The notes under the pieces: model-generated | What the model was told of the DNA's origin: nothing | Databases searched by the model: none | Seen by the model: only the letters and a program-made list of their open reading frames with translations | Assembly: GCA_963696105.1 (NCBI GenBank) | Contig: CAVOIP010000005.1 | Coordinates: forward strand, 434,001-498,000 | Direction: 5' to 3' | DNA from: CAVRTM01 sp963696105 | Lineage (GTDB): Bacteria > Actinomycetota > Actinomycetes > Actinomycetales > Dermatophilaceae | DNA: 64,000 nt | Made by a program: the position numbers and the translations under genes | In this document: one piece after another, positions 6,810-15,743 of the stretch | Position numbering within the stretch: position 1 is the stretch's first letter | Layout of the letters: every line of letters starts with the position of its first letter

Positions 6810-8450
6810 ATGGCCGATGCTGCTCCCACCACCGACACCGACGCCGCGGCCGCCGCCGCGGACCTGCACACCACCGCCGGCCGGCTGGCCGACCTGCACC
6901 GCCGCAACGACGAGGCGGTCCACGCCGGGTCGGCCCGGGCCGTGGAGAAGCAGCACGCCAAGGGCAAGAAGACCGCCCGCGAGCGCATCGCGCAGCTGCT
7001 GGACGAGGGGTCGTTCACCGAGCTGGACGAGCTGGCCCGGCACCGGTCCACGAGCTTCGGGCAGGAGCGCAACCGCCCGTACGGCGACGGGGTGGTGACC
7101 GGTCACGGCACGGTCGACGGCCGCCCGGTCTGCGTGTTCTCCCAGGACTTCACGGTCTTCGGCGGCTCACTCGGCGAGGTGTTCGGGGAGAAGATCGTCA
7201 AGGTCATGGACCTGGCGATGAAGATCGGCTGCCCGGTCATCGGCATCAACGACTCCGGCGGCGCCCGCATCCAGGAGGGTGTGGTCGCGCTCGGGCTCTA
7301 CGCCGAGATCTTCCGCCGCAACGTCCACGCCTCGGGCGTCCTCCCCCAGATCAGCCTCGTCATGGGCCCGTGCGCGGGTGGTGCGGTCTACTCCCCGGCC
7401 ATCACCGACTTCACCGTCATGGTCGACCAGACGTCGCACATGTTCATCACCGGCCCGGACGTCATCAAGACCGTCACCGGCGAGGACGTCGGCATGGAGG
7501 AGCTCGGCGGGGCGCACTCGCACAGCTCCCGCTCGGGGGTCTCGCACTACATGGCCGCCGACGAGGACGACGCCATCGACTACGTCCGCGCCCTGCTGTC
7601 CTACCTGCCCTCCAACAACCTGACCGACCCCCCGGCCTTCGATGCCGACGCCGACGCGACGGTCACCGAGGACGACGCCTTCCTCGACACGTTCGTCCCC
7701 GACTCGGCCAACATCCCCTACGACATGCACACCGTCATCGAGCACGTCGTGGACCCCGCCGGCGACGGCTCACCGGACTTCCTGGAGGTCCAGCCGCTGT
7801 TCGCCCCCAACATCGTCTGCGGGTTCGGGCGCATCGACGGCCGCTCGGTGGGGATCGTGGCCAACCAGCCGCTGCACTTCGCCGGGTGCCTCGACATCGA
7901 CGCCTCCGAGAAGGCCGCCCGCTTCGTGCGGACCTGCGACGCCTTCAACATCCCCGTGCTCACCTTCGTGGACGTCCCCGGCTTCCTGCCCGGCACCGAC
8001 CAGGAGTGGAACGGCATCATCCGCCGCGGCGCCAAGCTGATCTACGCCTACGCCGAGGCCACCGTCCCGCTGGTCACCGTGATCACCCGCAAGGCCTACG
8101 GCGGCGCGTACGACGTCATGGGCTCCAAGCACCTCGGCGCCGACGTCAACCTGGCGTGGCCGACCGCCCAGATCGCCGTGATGGGCGCCCAGGGCGCGGT
8201 CAACATCCTCTACCGCAAGGAGCTCGCGGCCGCCGCCGAGCGCGGCGAGGACCTCACCGAGGCCCGCGACCGCTTCGTCACCGAGTACGAGGACACCCTG
8301 GCCAACCCGTACGTCGCGGCCGACCGCGGCTACGTCGACTCGGTGATCCCGCCGTCCTACACCCGCTCCTACGTCGTCCGGTCGCTGCGGGCGCTGCGCA
8401 CCAAGCGCGAGACGCTGCCGGCCAAGAAGCACGGGAACATCCCGCTGTGA
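6810..8450 (+). CDS. Acyl-CoA carboxylase carboxyltransferase (beta) subunit, PccB/AccD type
   Basis: A 546-residue carboxyltransferase that moves the carboxyl group from biotin-BCCP to acetyl- or propionyl-CoA, giving malonyl- or methylmalonyl-CoA for fatty acid or polyketide supply. Both crotonase-like halves are present: GINDSGGARIQEG and GPCAGGAVYSPA in the N-half; FVDVPGFLPGTDQE, KAYGGAYDVMGSK and QIAVMGAQGAVNI in the C-half. The protein ends KKHGNIPL, as actinobacterial PccB proteins do. Its partner alpha subunit is probably AccA at 29.0 kb. The accE start overlaps its stop (GTGA), so beta and epsilon are coupled. The start is supported by a -10 box 7 nt upstream. Preference between acetyl- and propionyl-CoA is not settled by eye. 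Confidence 0.93.
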   Translation: MADAAPTTDTDAAAAAADLHTTAGRLADLHRRNDEAVHAGSARAVEKQHAKGKKTARERIAQLLDEGSFTELDELARHRSTSFGQERNRPYGDGVVTGHGTVDGRPVCVFSQDFTVFGGSLGEVFGEKIVKVMDLAMKIGCPVIGINDSGGARIQEGVVALGLYAEIFRRNVHASGVLPQISLVMGPCAGGAVYSPAITDFTVMVDQTSHMFITGPDVIKTVTGEDVGMEELGGAHSHSSRSGVSHYMAADEDDAIDYVRALLSYLPSNNLTDPPAFDADADATVTEDDAFLDTFVPDSANIPYDMHTVIEHVVDPAGDGSPDFLEVQPLFAPNIVCGFGRIDGRSVGIVANQPLHFAGCLDIDASEKAARFVRTCDAFNIPVLTFVDVPGFLPGTDQEWNGIIRRGAKLIYAYAEATVPLVTVITRKAYGGAYDVMGSKHLGADVNLAWPTAQIAVMGAQGAVNILYRKELAAAAERGEDLTEARDRFVTEYEDTLANPYVAADRGYVDSVIPPSYTRSYVVRSLRALRTKRETLPAKKHGNIPL

Positions 8451-8707
8451 CCGACGCGCCGACCACCCCTGCGGGAGCCCCGGAAACCCCGGACGCGCCC
8501 CGCCCGCGGCTGCGGCTGGTGCGCGGCCGCGCCACCCCCGAGGAGCTGGCGGCGGTCGTCGCGGTGCTCGCTGCGTCAGGCGCCGGTTCCGGCGCCGACG
8601 CCCCACCCGCCTCGGCGGTGTCCGCCTGGGCCGACCGGGCCCGGCTGGTGCGGGCGCCGGTGTCCATCGGCCCCGGCGGCTGGCGCGCGTCCGCGTTCCC
8701 CCGCTGA
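8447..8707 (+). CDS. accE: Acyl-CoA carboxylase epsilon subunit
   Basis: An 86-residue protein of the AccE/PccE family (PF13822), found in actinobacteria, where it stabilises the alpha-beta acyl-CoA carboxylase complex. The hallmark is the C-terminal segment WADRARLVRAP followed by GPGGWRASAFPR; RLVRGRATPEELAAVVAVL near the middle is also typical. The GTG start overlaps the accD stop by 4 nt, so translation is coupled to the beta subunit. The N-terminal 25 residues are Pro/Thr-rich and probably flexible. Confidence 0.9.
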   Translation: MTDAPTTPAGAPETPDAPRPRLRLVRGRATPEELAAVVAVLAASGAGSGADAPPASAVSAWADRARLVRAPVSIGPGGWRASAFPR

Positions 8708-8723
8708 TCGTCCGCCGGACCGG

Positions 8724-8729
8724 TACGTT
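8724..8729 (+). promoter_or_regulatory. -10 box upstream of DUF885 gene
   Basis: TACGTT, 6 nt before the GTG at 8736; no Shine-Dalgarno sequence. Leaderless arrangement. Confidence 0.55.
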
Positions 8730-8735
8730 GCGCTG

Positions 8736-10430
8736 GTGACCTCCCCCACTGACGCCCCCACCCCGCGGCCCCGGACCGACGTCGACCGGATCGCCGACGC
8801 CTTCCTGGACGCCACCGTCGAGCTGAGCCCCACGGCCGCGACGTACATGGGCATCCCCGGCCACGACGAGGACCTGGACGACTTCTCCCCCGCCGGCCAC
8901 GCCGCCTTCTCCGCCCTGCGCCGCCGTACCCTCGCGGCCCTCGCGCAGGCCGCGCCGGCCGACGACATCGACCGGGTGACGGTCTCGGCCATGCAGGAGC
9001 GGCTGACCCTGTCCGAGGAGATCTACGCCGCCGGTCTGGACGAGATGTCGCTGGACGTCATCGCCTCCCCCATCCAGGGCATCCGCAGCGTCTTCGACCT
9101 GATGCCGACCGACACCTCGCAGCAGTGGGCGGTCATCGCCACCCGTCTGGCCAAGGTGCCGCGGGCGCTCGGGCAGTACGTCGAGTCGCTCACCGCCGCC
9201 GCGGCCCGGGGCAACGTCAGCCCGCGCCGCCAGGTCGAGGCGTGCATCGGCCAGTGCGAGGAGTTCACCGCCGACGACGGCTACTTCGCCACGTTCCTCC
9301 GCAGCGCCCGGGCCGGCGACGAGGAGCTGGACCCCGACGTCGCCCGGGCTCTCCGCGACGCCGTGTCGGCCGCGTCCGGCGCCTACGCCGACCTGGGCCG
9401 TACCCTGCGCCGCGAGATCCTCCCGCAGGCACCCGAGTCCGACGCCTGCGGTCGCGAGCGCTACCAGCTGGTCTCACGCTCCTTCCTCGGCACCTCCGTC
9501 GACCTCGAGGAGACCTACGCCTGGGGCCAGGCCGAGCTGGCGCGGATCACCGCCGAGATGGAGGCCGTGGCGCAGCAGATCAAGCCCGGCGCCACGGTCA
9601 AGGAGGCCATCGACCTGCTGGACGCCGACCCGGCGTACCAGCTGCACGGCACCGACGAGCTGCGCGCGTGGATGCAGGGCAAGGCCGACGAGGCCATCGC
9701 CAGCCTGGCCGGCTCGCACTTCGACATCCCCGAGCCGGTCCGCACGATCGAGTGCCGGATCGCGCCGACGACCTCCGGCGGCATCTACTACACCGGCCCG
9801 AGCGAGGACTTCAGCCGTCCGGGTCGCATGTGGTGGGCCGTGCCCAAGGGCGTCACGGAGTTCGGCACCTGGCGCGAGCTGACCACCGTCTACCACGAGG
9901 GTGTCCCGGGACACCACCTCCAGGTGGCCCAGACGGTCTACCGTTCGGAGCTGCTCAACCGCTGGCGCCGGCTCGAGTCATGGGTCTCCGGCCACGGGGA
10001 GGGGTGGGCGCTGTACGCCGAGCGCCTCATGGCCGACCTGGGCTACATGGACGACCCCGGCAACCGGATGGGCCTGCTCGACGGCCAGTCCCTGCGCGCG
10101 GCCCGGGTGGTGCTGGACATCGGGTTCCACTGCGGCTTCGAGGCACCCGCCGAGGTGGGTGGCGGTCGCTGGACCTACGACAAGGCATGGCAGTTCCTGT
10201 CCGCGCACGCCAACATGGCCGAGGGGTTCCTGCGCTACGAGCTCGACCGCTACCTCGGCTGGCCCGGGCAGGCGCCGTCGTACAAGATCGGCGAGCGGAT
10301 CTGGCTGCAGCTGCGCGACGAGGTCCGGGCCAGGGACGGCGACGCGTTCGACATCAAGGCGTTCCACCGCCGCGCGCTGGACGTCGGCGGCGTCGGCCTG
10401 GACACCCTGCGGAGCGCCGTCCTGGGCTGA
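8736..10430 (+). CDS. DUF885 family protein, putative zinc carboxypeptidase-like enzyme
   Basis: A 564-residue cytoplasmic protein of the DUF885 family (PF05960), related to M32-like metallopeptidases. The putative metal site YHEGVPGHHLQ (His about 387) and a downstream GHGEGWALYAERLM segment, supplying a further Glu, are intact. There is no signal peptide. The biochemical role of most members is unproven; a peptidase acting on short peptides is a family-level guess. The GTG start is chosen because TACGTT ends 6 nt before it and the accE stop is just upstream. The product length is normal for the family. Confidence 0.8.
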   Translation: MTSPTDAPTPRPRTDVDRIADAFLDATVELSPTAATYMGIPGHDEDLDDFSPAGHAAFSALRRRTLAALAQAAPADDIDRVTVSAMQERLTLSEEIYAAGLDEMSLDVIASPIQGIRSVFDLMPTDTSQQWAVIATRLAKVPRALGQYVESLTAAAARGNVSPRRQVEACIGQCEEFTADDGYFATFLRSARAGDEELDPDVARALRDAVSAASGAYADLGRTLRREILPQAPESDACGRERYQLVSRSFLGTSVDLEETYAWGQAELARITAEMEAVAQQIKPGATVKEAIDLLDADPAYQLHGTDELRAWMQGKADEAIASLAGSHFDIPEPVRTIECRIAPTTSGGIYYTGPSEDFSRPGRMWWAVPKGVTEFGTWRELTTVYHEGVPGHHLQVAQTVYRSELLNRWRRLESWVSGHGEGWALYAERLMADLGYMDDPGNRMGLLDGQSLRAARVVLDIGFHCGFEAPAEVGGGRWTYDKAWQFLSAHANMAEGFLRYELDRYLGWPGQAPSYKIGERIWLQLRDEVRARDGDAFDIKAFHRRALDVGGVGLDTLRSAVLG

Positions 10431-10477
10431 CGCCGCTCCGGCGGCACGACCGGACGTGGTGCTGCGAAACTTCTCCT

Positions 10478-12349
10478 GTGTCTGTCGCCGTCACCGCCCT
10501 TGCCCTCCTCGCCACCGTCACGGCGGTCGCGGGGCTGGCGCGCCGGTTCAACCTGTCCGCGCCGCTGATGCTGACGCTGGTCGGTGTGGTGGCCTCGTTC
10601 CTGCCGTTCATCCCCGAGGTGCACCTGTCCTCCGAGGTGGTGCTCGTGGGGCTGCTGCCCCCACTGCTCTACGCCGCCGCGATCCGCAGCTCCCTGGTCG
10701 ACTTCAAGGAGAACCGCCGCCCCATCGGCTTCCTCTCGGTCGGGCTGGTGATCTTCACCGCGCTCGGCGTGGGGCTGGTGACGTGGCTGTTGCTGCCCGT
10801 GCCGTTCGCCGCCGCGTTCGCACTCGGCGCGGTCGTGGCGCCCCCCGATGCGGTGGCCGCGACGGCCATCGCACGCCGGATCGGGCTACCCCGTCGCGTC
10901 GTCACGCTGCTCGAGGGCGAGTCCCTGGTCAACGACGCCACGGCACTGGTGTGCCTGCGGACCGCCATCGCGGCGCTGACGGTCGGCTACGTCAGCGTCG
11001 GCGGGGTGACGCTGGACTTCGTCCGCGCCGCGCTCGGCGGGGTCGTCATCGGGATCGTCGTCGCCTGGCTCGTCGGACTGGTCCGCAAGGCCGTGACGGA
11101 CAGCGTCATCGACACCACCTTGTCGTTCATGGTGCCGTTCGTGGCCTACCTGCCCGCCGAGGAGCTGGGCGCCTCCGGTGTCCTGGCCGTCGTCGTCGCC
11201 GGCCTGCTGCTCGGGCACCGGTCGCCGGTGCTGCAGGACGCCTCGTCGCGGCTGAGCGAGCGCGTGAACTGGTCCACGATCCAGTTCCTGCTGGAGAACT
11301 CGGTGTTCCTGCTCATCGGGCTGCAGGTGCGGTGGATCGTGGCCGACGTCGGCCAGTCCGACCTCGGCCGCGGGCAGATCGTCGGGGTCTGCCTCGCGGT
11401 GCTCGCCGCCGTCATCGTGCTCCGGCCGATGTGGGTCTTCCCCGTGCGGATCCTCGCGATCCGTCCGGGCCCGGACCGCGCCGGCCGCGTCCCGTCCTTG
11501 CGCTCGACGGCGATCATCTCGTGGGCCGGGATGCGTGGCGTCGTCACCCTGGCGGCCGTCTTCGCGCTCCCGGAGAACACTCCGGAACGGGAGGTCCTGG
11601 TCCTCATCGCCATGGTGGTCACGGCGGGGACGCTGGTGCTGCAGGGGTTCTCGCTGCCGTGGCTGGCCCGTCGCCTCGGGGTGCACGGACCGGACCCGCG
11701 CGAGGACGCCCTGCAGGAGGCCACCGTGCTGCAGTCCGCCGTGCGCGCCGGCATGCGGGCCCTCGACGAGTGCTCCGACGAGATCGACGAGCAGACGATG
11801 GACACGCTGCGCCGCCGGGTGGAGCAGCGCGTCAACATCGTCTGGGAGCGGCTGGGCAACACCGACTCGACGCAGGAGACACCGAGCGAGGCCTACCGGC
11901 GCGTGCGCCTTCGGATGCTCGCTGCCGAGCGGAAGGAGGTGCTCCGCATCCGCGACGCCGGGGAGGCCGACCACGAGGTGCTCGAGCAGGTGATGGGGGC
12001 GCTCGACCTCGAGGAGTCGATGCTCGACCGGGTCGAACGCGGGGACGAGGCGGCCCGGCAGGGCGTGTTGCTGCCGCCCGAGCCGGTCGGCGGCGCGTGC
12101 GACCACCTGCGCCAGGCTCCGACGCACATCAGGCCCCTGACGCCACAGGGATGCCCGGACTGCGAGCGCGAAGGCACGACGCCGGTGCACCTGCGGATGT
12201 GCCTGTCCTGCGGCAACATCGGCTGCTGCGACTCCTCGGTCGGCAAGCACGCCGACCGGCACTACGCGGAGACCGGCCACCCCGTGATGCGCAGCTTCGA
12301 GCCGGGCGAGGCCTGGCGCTGGTGCTACGTCGACGACCTGCTCGGATAG
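10478..12349 (+). CDS. Na+/H+ antiporter (CPA1/NhaP type) with C-terminal UBP-type zinc finger
   Basis: A 623-residue monovalent cation/proton antiporter. Residues 1-400 hold about 11-12 membrane helices with the CPA1 marks VVAPPDAVAATAIARR and EGESLVNDATALV, the latter carrying the ion-binding ND pair, plus SWAGMRGVVTLAAVFALP. A charged, probably helical cytoplasmic region (about 420-530) follows. The last 80 residues form a UBP-type zinc finger (PF02148) beginning C541-D-H543, with CPDC, CLSCGNIGCC and the histidine series HADRHYAETGHP. The GTG start near 10478 gives a short leader before the first helix; the frame is open upstream, so the start is less certain. Substrate ion and the role of the finger are unknown. 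Confidence 0.88.
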   Translation: MSVAVTALALLATVTAVAGLARRFNLSAPLMLTLVGVVASFLPFIPEVHLSSEVVLVGLLPPLLYAAAIRSSLVDFKENRRPIGFLSVGLVIFTALGVGLVTWLLLPVPFAAAFALGAVVAPPDAVAATAIARRIGLPRRVVTLLEGESLVNDATALVCLRTAIAALTVGYVSVGGVTLDFVRAALGGVVIGIVVAWLVGLVRKAVTDSVIDTTLSFMVPFVAYLPAEELGASGVLAVVVAGLLLGHRSPVLQDASSRLSERVNWSTIQFLLENSVFLLIGLQVRWIVADVGQSDLGRGQIVGVCLAVLAAVIVLRPMWVFPVRILAIRPGPDRAGRVPSLRSTAIISWAGMRGVVTLAAVFALPENTPEREVLVLIAMVVTAGTLVLQGFSLPWLARRLGVHGPDPREDALQEATVLQSAVRAGMRALDECSDEIDEQTMDTLRRRVEQRVNIVWERLGNTDSTQETPSEAYRRVRLRMLAAERKEVLRIRDAGEADHEVLEQVMGALDLEESMLDRVERGDEAARQGVLLPPEPVGGACDHLRQAPTHIRPLTPQGCPDCEREGTTPVHLRMCLSCGNIGCCDSSVGKHADRHYAETGHPVMRSFEPGEAWRWCYVDDLLG

Positions 12350-12354
12350 CCCGG

Positions 12355-12360
12355 TACCCT
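12355..12360 (+). promoter_or_regulatory. -10 box of maf promoter
   Basis: TACCCT, 7 nt before the maf ATG (12368), just after the antiporter stop. Leaderless arrangement. Confidence 0.55.
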
Positions 12361-12367
12361 TCCCGCC

Positions 12368-13039
12368 ATGGTCCTCCCCGCCCTGCCCCTCGTCCTCGGC
12401 TCTGCCTCCCCGGCCCGCCTCGAGACGCTGCGCCGCGCGGGTGTGTCGCCGTACGTCCTGGTGTCCGAGGTCGACGAGGACGCCGTGGTGGCCCAGGCGC
12501 GCAGCCAGTACGGCGAGCTCGCACCCGAGGACGTCGCCCTGGTGCTGGCACGCGCCAAGTGCGAGGCGGTGGCCGCGCGTCTCGCCGGTGCCGACGCGCC
12601 GGCTGACGCCCCCGACGGCGCGCTCGTCGTGGGCTGCGACTCGGTCCTCGAGCTCGACGAGGAGGTGCACGGCAAGCCGGTGGACGCCGAGGAGGCACTC
12701 TCCCGGTGGCAGCGGATGCGGGGTCGCTCGGGGATCCTGCACACCGGCCACTGGGTCATCGACGACCGCGACGGCGAGGACGGCGGCACCGGGGCGACGC
12801 TGGGCGCGGTGGCCTCCACCACCGTGCACTTCGCCACCATCTCCGACGACGAGATCCACGCCTACGTCGCCACCGGTGAGCCGCTGAGGGTGGCGGGCGC
12901 CTTCACGCTGGACGGCCTGGGCGCCCCCTACGTCGAGGGCATCGAGGGCGACCCCTCCAACGTGGTGGGCATCAGCCTGCCCCTGATGCGCGAGCTGCTG
13001 GGCAGCCTCGACGTCCCCTGGTCGGCCCTGCGCGGCTGA
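12368..13039 (+). CDS. maf: Maf family nucleotide pyrophosphatase
   Basis: A 223-residue Maf/HAM1-fold nucleoside triphosphate pyrophosphatase, which hydrolyses non-canonical or modified (d)NTPs such as dTTP/UTP analogues and has been linked to septum control. The phosphate-binding start LVLGSASPARLETLRRAG (about 8-25), the EVDED stretch, and VVGCDSVLELD (about 87-97) with the catalytic aspartate are intact. DPSNVVGISLPLM near the C-terminus is a common family ending. It stands as a single gene behind the antiporter with its own -10 box. Maf genes commonly sit near the carboxylase genes in actinobacteria, as here. Confidence 0.9.
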   Translation: MVLPALPLVLGSASPARLETLRRAGVSPYVLVSEVDEDAVVAQARSQYGELAPEDVALVLARAKCEAVAARLAGADAPADAPDGALVVGCDSVLELDEEVHGKPVDAEEALSRWQRMRGRSGILHTGHWVIDDRDGEDGGTGATLGAVASTTVHFATISDDEIHAYVATGEPLRVAGAFTLDGLGAPYVEGIEGDPSNVVGISLPLMRELLGSLDVPWSALRG

Positions 13040-13105
13040 GCTCCGGCCCGGGCCGCGTCGGCCGTCCCTGCCCGGCCCGGGAGACCACCGCGCATCCTCC
13101 GAGGG
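13040..13105. terminator. GC-rich inverted repeat downstream of maf
   Basis: An imperfect inverted repeat (CTCCGGCCCGGGC at about 13041-13053 against GCCCGGCCCGGGAG at about 13070-13083) lies between maf and the egtA promoter. There is no U-tract; a weak terminator is possible. Confidence 0.3.
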
Positions 13106-13134
13106 TTGTGGGGCTCGCGGGCCGTGGCTATGTT
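13106..13134 (+). promoter_or_regulatory. Promoter of the egtABCD operon
   Basis: TTGTGG (13106-13111), a 17-bp spacer and TATGTT (13129-13134) form a sigma70-like promoter. The egtA ATG follows 9 nt later, so the leader is absent or very short. Confidence 0.55.
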
Positions 13135-13143
13135 TTGCGGGTC

Positions 13144-14403
13144 ATGCCTTCTCCGACCGCCGTGCAGTCCGGCACGTCCGCCCCGCAACCCTCGACGCCG
13201 CTGCGAGACCGCGAGCAGGCCGAGGGCTACGTCGCGATGGTCTGCTTCAAGCACGGACCCCCGCGGCTGCACGGAGTCGAGCTCGAGCGGACGCTGCATG
13301 ACCTCGAGCACCCGACGAGGCCGGTGGACATCGCGCGACTGCGCGTGGCGCTGGGTGACCACACCCCCGTGACCCTGGACCCCGCCTCCCCCCACTCCCC
13401 CCTGGCGCATGGCTCGCTGGTCACCGTCGAGCCGGGCGGCCAGGTGGAGATCTCCACCCCACCGCACGCCTCGCTCGACACGGTGGTCGAGCACACCCGG
13501 GCCGACTCCGCCCAGCTCGCCACCCTGCTTCGGGCGCACGGCCTCGCGCTGGGCCACAGCGGCCTCGATCCGCACCGGCCCCCTCGCCGCGTCCTGTCCA
13601 CGCCCCGCTACACGGCGATGGAGGAGGCCTACGCCGCGATCGGCCCCGGCGGCACCCAGATGATGTGCAGCAGCGCGAGCATGCAGGTCTGCCTGGACGC
13701 CGGCGAGGCATCGCAGATCCCGTCCCGGTGGGCCGCGGCGCACGCCCTGGGCCCGCCACTGGTGGCGTTGTTCGCCAACTCCCGGCACCACGCCGGCGCC
13801 GACACCCGCTGGGCCTCGGCCCGGCTGAGGTCCGTCCTGCGCACCTGTCCGCCGGTCACCCTGCCTCCGGCCACGACGGTCGCCGACCCGGCCCAGCACT
13901 GGGCTCGCCTCTCCATGGAAGCGCCGGTGATCTGCTTCCGCCGCGACGGCGGGTCGTGGGCCGCCCCGGCGGGGCTGACCTTCGCCGGCTGGATCCGCGC
14001 CGGCGCCGACGGCACGCTGCCGGTTCCCACGACCGGCGACCTCGACTACCACCTCAGCACGATGTTCCCGCCTGTCCGGCCTCGCGGCTACCTGGAGATC
14101 CGCTACCTCGACGCCCAGCCGGGCGACTCCTGGGTCCACCCGTTCGTGCTGGTCTGCGCGCTGCTGTCATCGCCTCGCGTCGTCGACGCCGCGCTGGAGG
14201 CCACCGAACCAGCACGGGACCGGTGGTTCGAGGCCGGTCGGCACGGGCTGGAGGACCCGCGCGTGCGCGCCGCCGCAGCCGCCGTTCTCGACCTCGGCTG
14301 CGCGGCCGTCGCTGATCTCGACCTCGACGACTCCACGCGAGCGTCCGTGCTCGCGCACCTGCCCCAGCTGGTCTCCACCACCACCCGGAGGTGCTTGGCA
14401 TGA
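13144..14403 (+). CDS. egtA: Glutamate--cysteine ligase EgtA (ergothioneine biosynthesis)
   Basis: EgtA joins glutamate to cysteine, giving gamma-glutamylcysteine, the sulfur donor used by EgtB. The 419-residue product belongs to the GCS2 glutamate-cysteine ligase family. Visible family segments include GQVEISTPPHASLD (substrate-binding Glu), YTAMEEAYAAIGPGGTQMMC, MCSSASMQVCLDAG, and PRGYLEIRYLDAQPG near 330. It is the first gene of an egtABCD operon; its stop overlaps egtB as ATGA. The frame opens upstream at 13108, but ATG 13144 is preferred because it follows a good promoter by 9 nt. Confidence 0.92.
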   Translation: MPSPTAVQSGTSAPQPSTPLRDREQAEGYVAMVCFKHGPPRLHGVELERTLHDLEHPTRPVDIARLRVALGDHTPVTLDPASPHSPLAHGSLVTVEPGGQVEISTPPHASLDTVVEHTRADSAQLATLLRAHGLALGHSGLDPHRPPRRVLSTPRYTAMEEAYAAIGPGGTQMMCSSASMQVCLDAGEASQIPSRWAAAHALGPPLVALFANSRHHAGADTRWASARLRSVLRTCPPVTLPPATTVADPAQHWARLSMEAPVICFRRDGGSWAAPAGLTFAGWIRAGADGTLPVPTTGDLDYHLSTMFPPVRPRGYLEIRYLDAQPGDSWVHPFVLVCALLSSPRVVDAALEATEPARDRWFEAGRHGLEDPRVRAAAAAVLDLGCAAVADLDLDDSTRASVLAHLPQLVSTTTRRCLA

Positions 14404-15740
14404 CCACCACTCCCCCGCTGCACGACCGGACCCCCGAGCAGCTGCGTGCCCACGTGGCCGACGTGCTCACGCGCGGCCGTCAGCGCAGCACCGTGCTCAC
14501 CGACGCGGTCGACGACGACGACCTGGTGCGCCAGCACTCCACGCTGATGTCGCCGCTGGTGTGGGACCTCGCGCACATCGGCAACCAGGAGGAGCTCTGG
14601 CTGGTGCGCGACGTGGGTGCCCGGAAGCCGGTCCGGCAGGACATCGACGAGCTGTACGACGCGTTCAAGCACAGCCGCGCCGACCGGCCGTCCCTCCCGC
14701 TCCTCGACCCGGTCGAAGCCCGCGCCTACGTCCGTGAGGTCCGTGACAAGGTCCTCGACGTCCTCGACCACGCGCCGCTGGAGGGGCGGCGGCTGCTCGA
14801 GCACGCCTTCGCGTTCGGCATGGTCGCCCAGCACGAGCAGCAGCACGCCGAGACCATGCTGGCCACCCACCAGCTGCGCACGGGCGACGCGGTCCTCGCC
14901 GCCCCCCGGCCGCCACGTGCCACCGTGCGGCCGCACGCCACCGAGGTGCTGGTCCCCGGCGGCTCCTTCACCATGGGCACCTCCACCGAGCCATGGGCCC
15001 TGGACAACGAGCGACCGGCGCACCAGGTCCATGTCGACGCGTTCTTCCTCGACACTGCCGCTGTCACCAACGGCGACTACGCCGCCTTCGTCGATGCCGG
15101 TGGCTACGACGACCCGCGGTGGTGGTCGGTGCCCGGGTGGGCCCACCGCCAGCACTCCGGCATCGAGGCACCCCGGTTCTGGGAGCGTCTCGACGGCAGC
15201 TGGTGGCACCGGTCGTTCGGCGTGGCGTCGCCCCTGCCGTTGCACCAACCGGTCGTCCACGTCAGCTTCTACGAGGCCGAGGCGTACGCGGCGTGGGCGG
15301 GCAAGCGCCTGCCGACCGAGGCGGAGTGGGAGAAGGCGGCGCGCCACGATCCCGCCACCGGGCGGTCCCGGCGCTACCCGTGGGGCGACGAGGAGCCGAC
15401 GCCGGCGCACGCCAACCTCGGCCAGCGCCACCTGGCTCCCGCCGAGGCGGGCGCACACCCCGCTGGCGCCTCGCCGCTGGGCGTGCACCAGCTGATCGGC
15501 GACGTGTGGGAGTGGACCAGCAGCGACTTCACGCCCTACCCCGGCTTCGCCGCGTTCCCCTACGACGAGTACTCCCTCGTCTTCTTCGGCGCCGACTACA
15601 AGGTCCTGCGGGGTGGGTCCTTCGGCACCGACGCGGTCGCCTGCCGCGGCACGTTCCGCAACTGGGACTATCCCATCCGCCGGCAGATCTTCGCCGGCTT
15701 CCGGTGCGCCCGCGACGCCAGCACCGAGGAGCTCGGCTGA
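14400..15740 (+). CDS. egtB: Hercynylcysteine sulfoxide synthase EgtB
   Basis: A non-haem iron enzyme that uses O2 to form the C-S bond between hercynine and gamma-glutamylcysteine. The 446-residue product has an N-terminal DinB-like helical domain and a C-terminal formylglycine-generating-enzyme (FGE-sulfatase) domain. The iron triad is visible: H59 in LAHIGNQEELW, and H145/H149 in AQHEQQHAETM. The FGE part contains VPGGSFTMGT, RLPTEAEWEKAAR, GDVWEWTSS and the ending FAGFRCARD. ATG 14400 overlaps the egtA stop and has GGAGG at 14387-14391, a standard Shine-Dalgarno site. It lies between egtA and egtC in the operon. Confidence 0.95.
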   Translation: MTTTPPLHDRTPEQLRAHVADVLTRGRQRSTVLTDAVDDDDLVRQHSTLMSPLVWDLAHIGNQEELWLVRDVGARKPVRQDIDELYDAFKHSRADRPSLPLLDPVEARAYVREVRDKVLDVLDHAPLEGRRLLEHAFAFGMVAQHEQQHAETMLATHQLRTGDAVLAAPRPPRATVRPHATEVLVPGGSFTMGTSTEPWALDNERPAHQVHVDAFFLDTAAVTNGDYAAFVDAGGYDDPRWWSVPGWAHRQHSGIEAPRFWERLDGSWWHRSFGVASPLPLHQPVVHVSFYEAEAYAAWAGKRLPTEAEWEKAARHDPATGRSRRYPWGDEEPTPAHANLGQRHLAPAEAGAHPAGASPLGVHQLIGDVWEWTSSDFTPYPGFAAFPYDEYSLVFFGADYKVLRGGSFGTDAVACRGTFRNWDYPIRRQIFAGFRCARDASTEELG

Positions 15741-15743
15741 CGC

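Noticed and set aside
9125..10430. Upstream extension of the antiporter frame over the DUF885 gene
   Set aside because: The translation is Arg/Gly/Pro-rich shadow; recognisable protein begins at GTG 10478.
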